Below are positions 13,926-15,467 of a stretch of DNA of 15,467 nt, piece by piece; the first letter of the stretch is position 1, and every line of letters begins with the position of its first letter. Source of the stretch: Ferruginibacter sp. (GTDB taxonomy: Bacteria > Bacteroidota > Bacteroidia > Chitinophagales > Chitinophagaceae). The stretch is taken from contig JANYFI010000680.1 in assembly GCA_025362765.1 (NCBI GenBank), positions 1 through 15,467 on the forward strand, in the 5' to 3' direction. The notes under the pieces are model-generated. The model had not been told where the DNA came from and did no database searches. It saw only the letters and a list, made by a program, of their open reading frames with translations. Position numbers and translations under genes: made by a program.

Positions 13926-15080
13926 TCATTTCAGAATACTACGACTAATTACAATCCGCTGCACTTCGCTGGTACCTTCATAAATCTGTGTAATTTTTGC
14001 ATCCCTCATCATACGCTCCACATGGTATTCTTTTACAAAACCATAGCCGCCGTGAATTTGTACTGCTTCAGTAGCAGTCCACATGGCGGTTTCGCTGGCG
14101 AACACTTTTGCCATGCTTCCGCTCAATGTATAATCCAGGTGTTGATCTTTTTCCCAGGCCGCTTTAAGACAAAGCAACCTGGCGCATTCTATTTTGGTGG
14201 CCATATCCGCCAACTTAAATTGTATGGCCTGGTGATGCATAATTTCTTTTCCAAATGCTTTGCGTTGTTTACTATAAGCCAGTGCCCGTTCGTATGCGCC
14301 ACTCGCAATACCCAGCGCCTGGGATGCAATACCTATACGGCCGCCCGCCAGCGTTTTCATGGCGAACTTAAACCCAAAGCCATCGTCGCCAATACGGTTT
14401 TCTTTAGGCACTTTTACGTCGTTGAATAAAATGGTATGGGTATCACTACCCCTTATGCCGAGTTTATTTTCCTTAGCGCCCACCACCACACCAGGCCAGT
14501 TTTTTTCTACAATAAAAGCATTTATACCATGACTTCCTTTACTGATATCTGTTTGTGCAATCACTAAATAAACACTGGCACTATTGCCGTTGGTAATCCA
14601 GTTTTTTACGCCGTTTAATAAATAATAATCGCCTTTATCTTCAGCAGTTGTTTGCTGTGAAGTAGCGTCACTGCCCGCTTCTGGCTCACTTAATAAAAAC
14701 GCACCGATGTATAACTGGCCATCTTTTTTACCCTGCGCCAACGGCACCAGGTATTTTTGCCGTTGCGCTTCATTGGCATATTCCTGCAGGCCATAACATA
14801 CCAGGCTGTTGTTTACACTCACGCAAACACTCACGCTCGCATCTACTTTACTAATCTCTTCCATCGCTAATACATAACTGATGGTATCCATGCCGCTGCC
14901 ACCATATTCAGGCTTTACCATCATGCCCATAAAACCCAGGTCGGCCAGTTTTTCAATTTGCTCTTTCGGAAATTTTTGCAGTTCATCCCTTTCAATCACG
15001 CCGGGCAGGCAATCATTAATGGCAAAATCCCTCGCCGCTTTTTGAATCATCAGGTGTTCTTCAGAAAGTTGAAAATCCAT
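13926..15080 (-). CDS. Acyl-CoA dehydrogenase (short-chain / butyryl-CoA type)
   Basis: This FAD enzyme oxidises acyl-CoA to the trans-2-enoyl-CoA in beta-oxidation or branched amino-acid breakdown and passes electrons to ETF. I start at the ATG at 15080 (MDFQLSEEHLMIQKAARDFA), the usual family opening. The longer frame back to 15164 adds 28 residues that match nothing. In the 384-residue form, FLLSEPEAGSDA (128-139) and WITNG (161-165) contact FAD and substrate. RGSDTHTI is at 210-217 and GGRIGIASQALGIA at 246-259. QIHGGYGF (341-348) precedes IYEGTSEVQRIVISR (366-380). Glu368 in YEGT fits the catalytic base position of short-chain and butyryl enzymes. All motifs are intact. The exact chain length accepted is an inference. 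Confidence 0.93.
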   Translation of the reverse strand: MDFQLSEEHLMIQKAARDFAINDCLPGVIERDELQKFPKEQIEKLADLGFMGMMVKPEYGGSGMDTISYVLAMEEISKVDASVSVCVSVNNSLVCYGLQEYANEAQRQKYLVPLAQGKKDGQLYIGAFLLSEPEAGSDATSQQTTAEDKGDYYLLNGVKNWITNGNSASVYLVIAQTDISKGSHGINAFIVEKNWPGVVVGAKENKLGIRGSDTHTILFNDVKVPKENRIGDDGFGFKFAMKTLAGGRIGIASQALGIASGAYERALAYSKQRKAFGKEIMHHQAIQFKLADMATKIECARLLCLKAAWEKDQHLDYTLSGSMAKVFASETAMWTATEAVQIHGGYGFVKEYHVERMMRDAKITQIYEGTSEVQRIVISRSILK

Positions 15081-15323
15081 AATTGATTGTTTTAATTGCT
15101 TTGTAAAAATAAGGTATCGGTACCAATGGTGTTTTTTTGTTTGATGTTTTTGTTGACCCTGCAATTACAGCTATGTTGACCATTTTTGGCGTCGCACCCT
15201 TGTACTGCATCTACTATGGCGGCTTTTATTGAAGCCTAGTGAGCGATAAAAACAAATGACTATATTCAATTGCAAACATTGGCCAGTATCTCGTATAAAC
15301 AAATGTTGCGAACAGCTACAATC
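15081..15323. other. Divergent intergenic region upstream of the acyl-CoA dehydrogenase
   Basis: No RNA or ORF is recognised. Toward the dehydrogenase, the minus strand has TTATTTTTACAAAG near 15100, only a partial match to a -7 element. A small GGCTT/AAGCC inverted repeat at 15221-15236 has a 6-nt loop and no T-run. The region presumably holds both divergent promoters. Confidence 0.3.
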
Positions 15324-15467
15324 ATGGAGGAAAAAGTAATTTTATATCAAGCCAGGATAGAAAGTTTTTCAAAGAGAATTTTTAAGCTTTTCTATCCTCA
15401 TGCTTTAATTGCGCTATTATTTCTTGTTCTTCCATTTTTTAATAAAGCTCCTTACAATGGGCGCTTA
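15324..15467 (+). CDS. Unknown membrane protein, N-terminal part (runs off window)
   Basis: An uninterrupted plus-strand frame of 48 codons runs to the window edge: MEEKVILYQARIESFSKRIF, KLFYPHALIALLFLVLPFFN, KAPYNGRL. It has an amphipathic charged start and one predicted transmembrane segment at residues 27-39, with a basic residue following. An in-frame ATG seven codons upstream (15303) is an alternative start; I prefer 15324. I do not recognise the family, and a function cannot be given from this fragment. It is divergent from the acyl-CoA dehydrogenase. Confidence 0.5.
   Translation, partial: MEEKVILYQARIESFSKRIFKLFYPHALIALLFLVLPFFNKAPYNGRL

Noticed and set aside
1..15467. CRISPR arrays, tRNA or rRNA genes, insertion sequences or prophage genes
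   Set aside because: I saw no regularly spaced repeats, no tRNA cloverleaf or rRNA-like stretch, and no transposase or integrase frame; the three short palindromes are too few and too far apart for an array.

Overview
The window looks like chromosomal DNA from a Bacteroidetes bacterium, most likely a Chitinophagaceae-type soil or plant-associated species; this placement is inferred. The clues are moderately AT-rich DNA, signal peptides ending in Ala-Gln, TAnnTTTG-type -7 promoter elements, few Shine-Dalgarno sites, and a mannobiose epimerase / GH130 pathway of the type known from Bacteroides fragilis.

Layout. (1) Positions 1-255, minus: the start of an ArsR-type repressor cut by the window edge. 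Its promoter is overlapped by two inverted-repeat operator sites. (2) Positions about 538-1500, minus: an AT-rich stretch of decayed small genes, including a frameshifted outer-membrane beta-barrel gene and a frameshifted two-helix membrane protein. (3) Positions 1564-8446, minus: a mannan (galactomannan / glucomannan) degradation cluster. In transcription order it holds GH26 beta-mannanase, GH130 mannosylglucose phosphorylase, AGE-family 2-epimerase, a remnant of a GH3 enzyme, GH5 endoglucanase, GH27 alpha-galactosidase and a remnant of a GH28 enzyme. (4) Positions 8704-9582, plus: a divergent AraC-type regulator, probably of that cluster. (5) Positions 9747-15080, minus: housekeeping genes folC, a TonB-like energy transducer, a short-chain dehydrogenase, a YggS-type PLP protein and an acyl-CoA dehydrogenase. 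(6) Positions 15303/15324 to the end, plus: the start of an unrecognised membrane protein.

How the genes fit together. Secreted GH26 and GH5 would cut mannan or glucomannan chains, and secreted GH27 would remove galactose side groups. The resulting mannobiose would enter the cell, the epimerase would convert it to mannosylglucose, and GH130 would split that with phosphate into mannose 1-phosphate and glucose. No sugar transporter or SusC/SusD pair is present here, so uptake must be encoded elsewhere.

I see no convincing new molecular system. The points most worth a second look are the internally deleted remnants of GH28 and GH3 inside the cluster, the two frameshifted genes downstream of it, a 14-bp GC-rich palindromic repeat present in three intergenic copies, the ArsR tandem operators, and an unexplained double-stranded open region after yggS.
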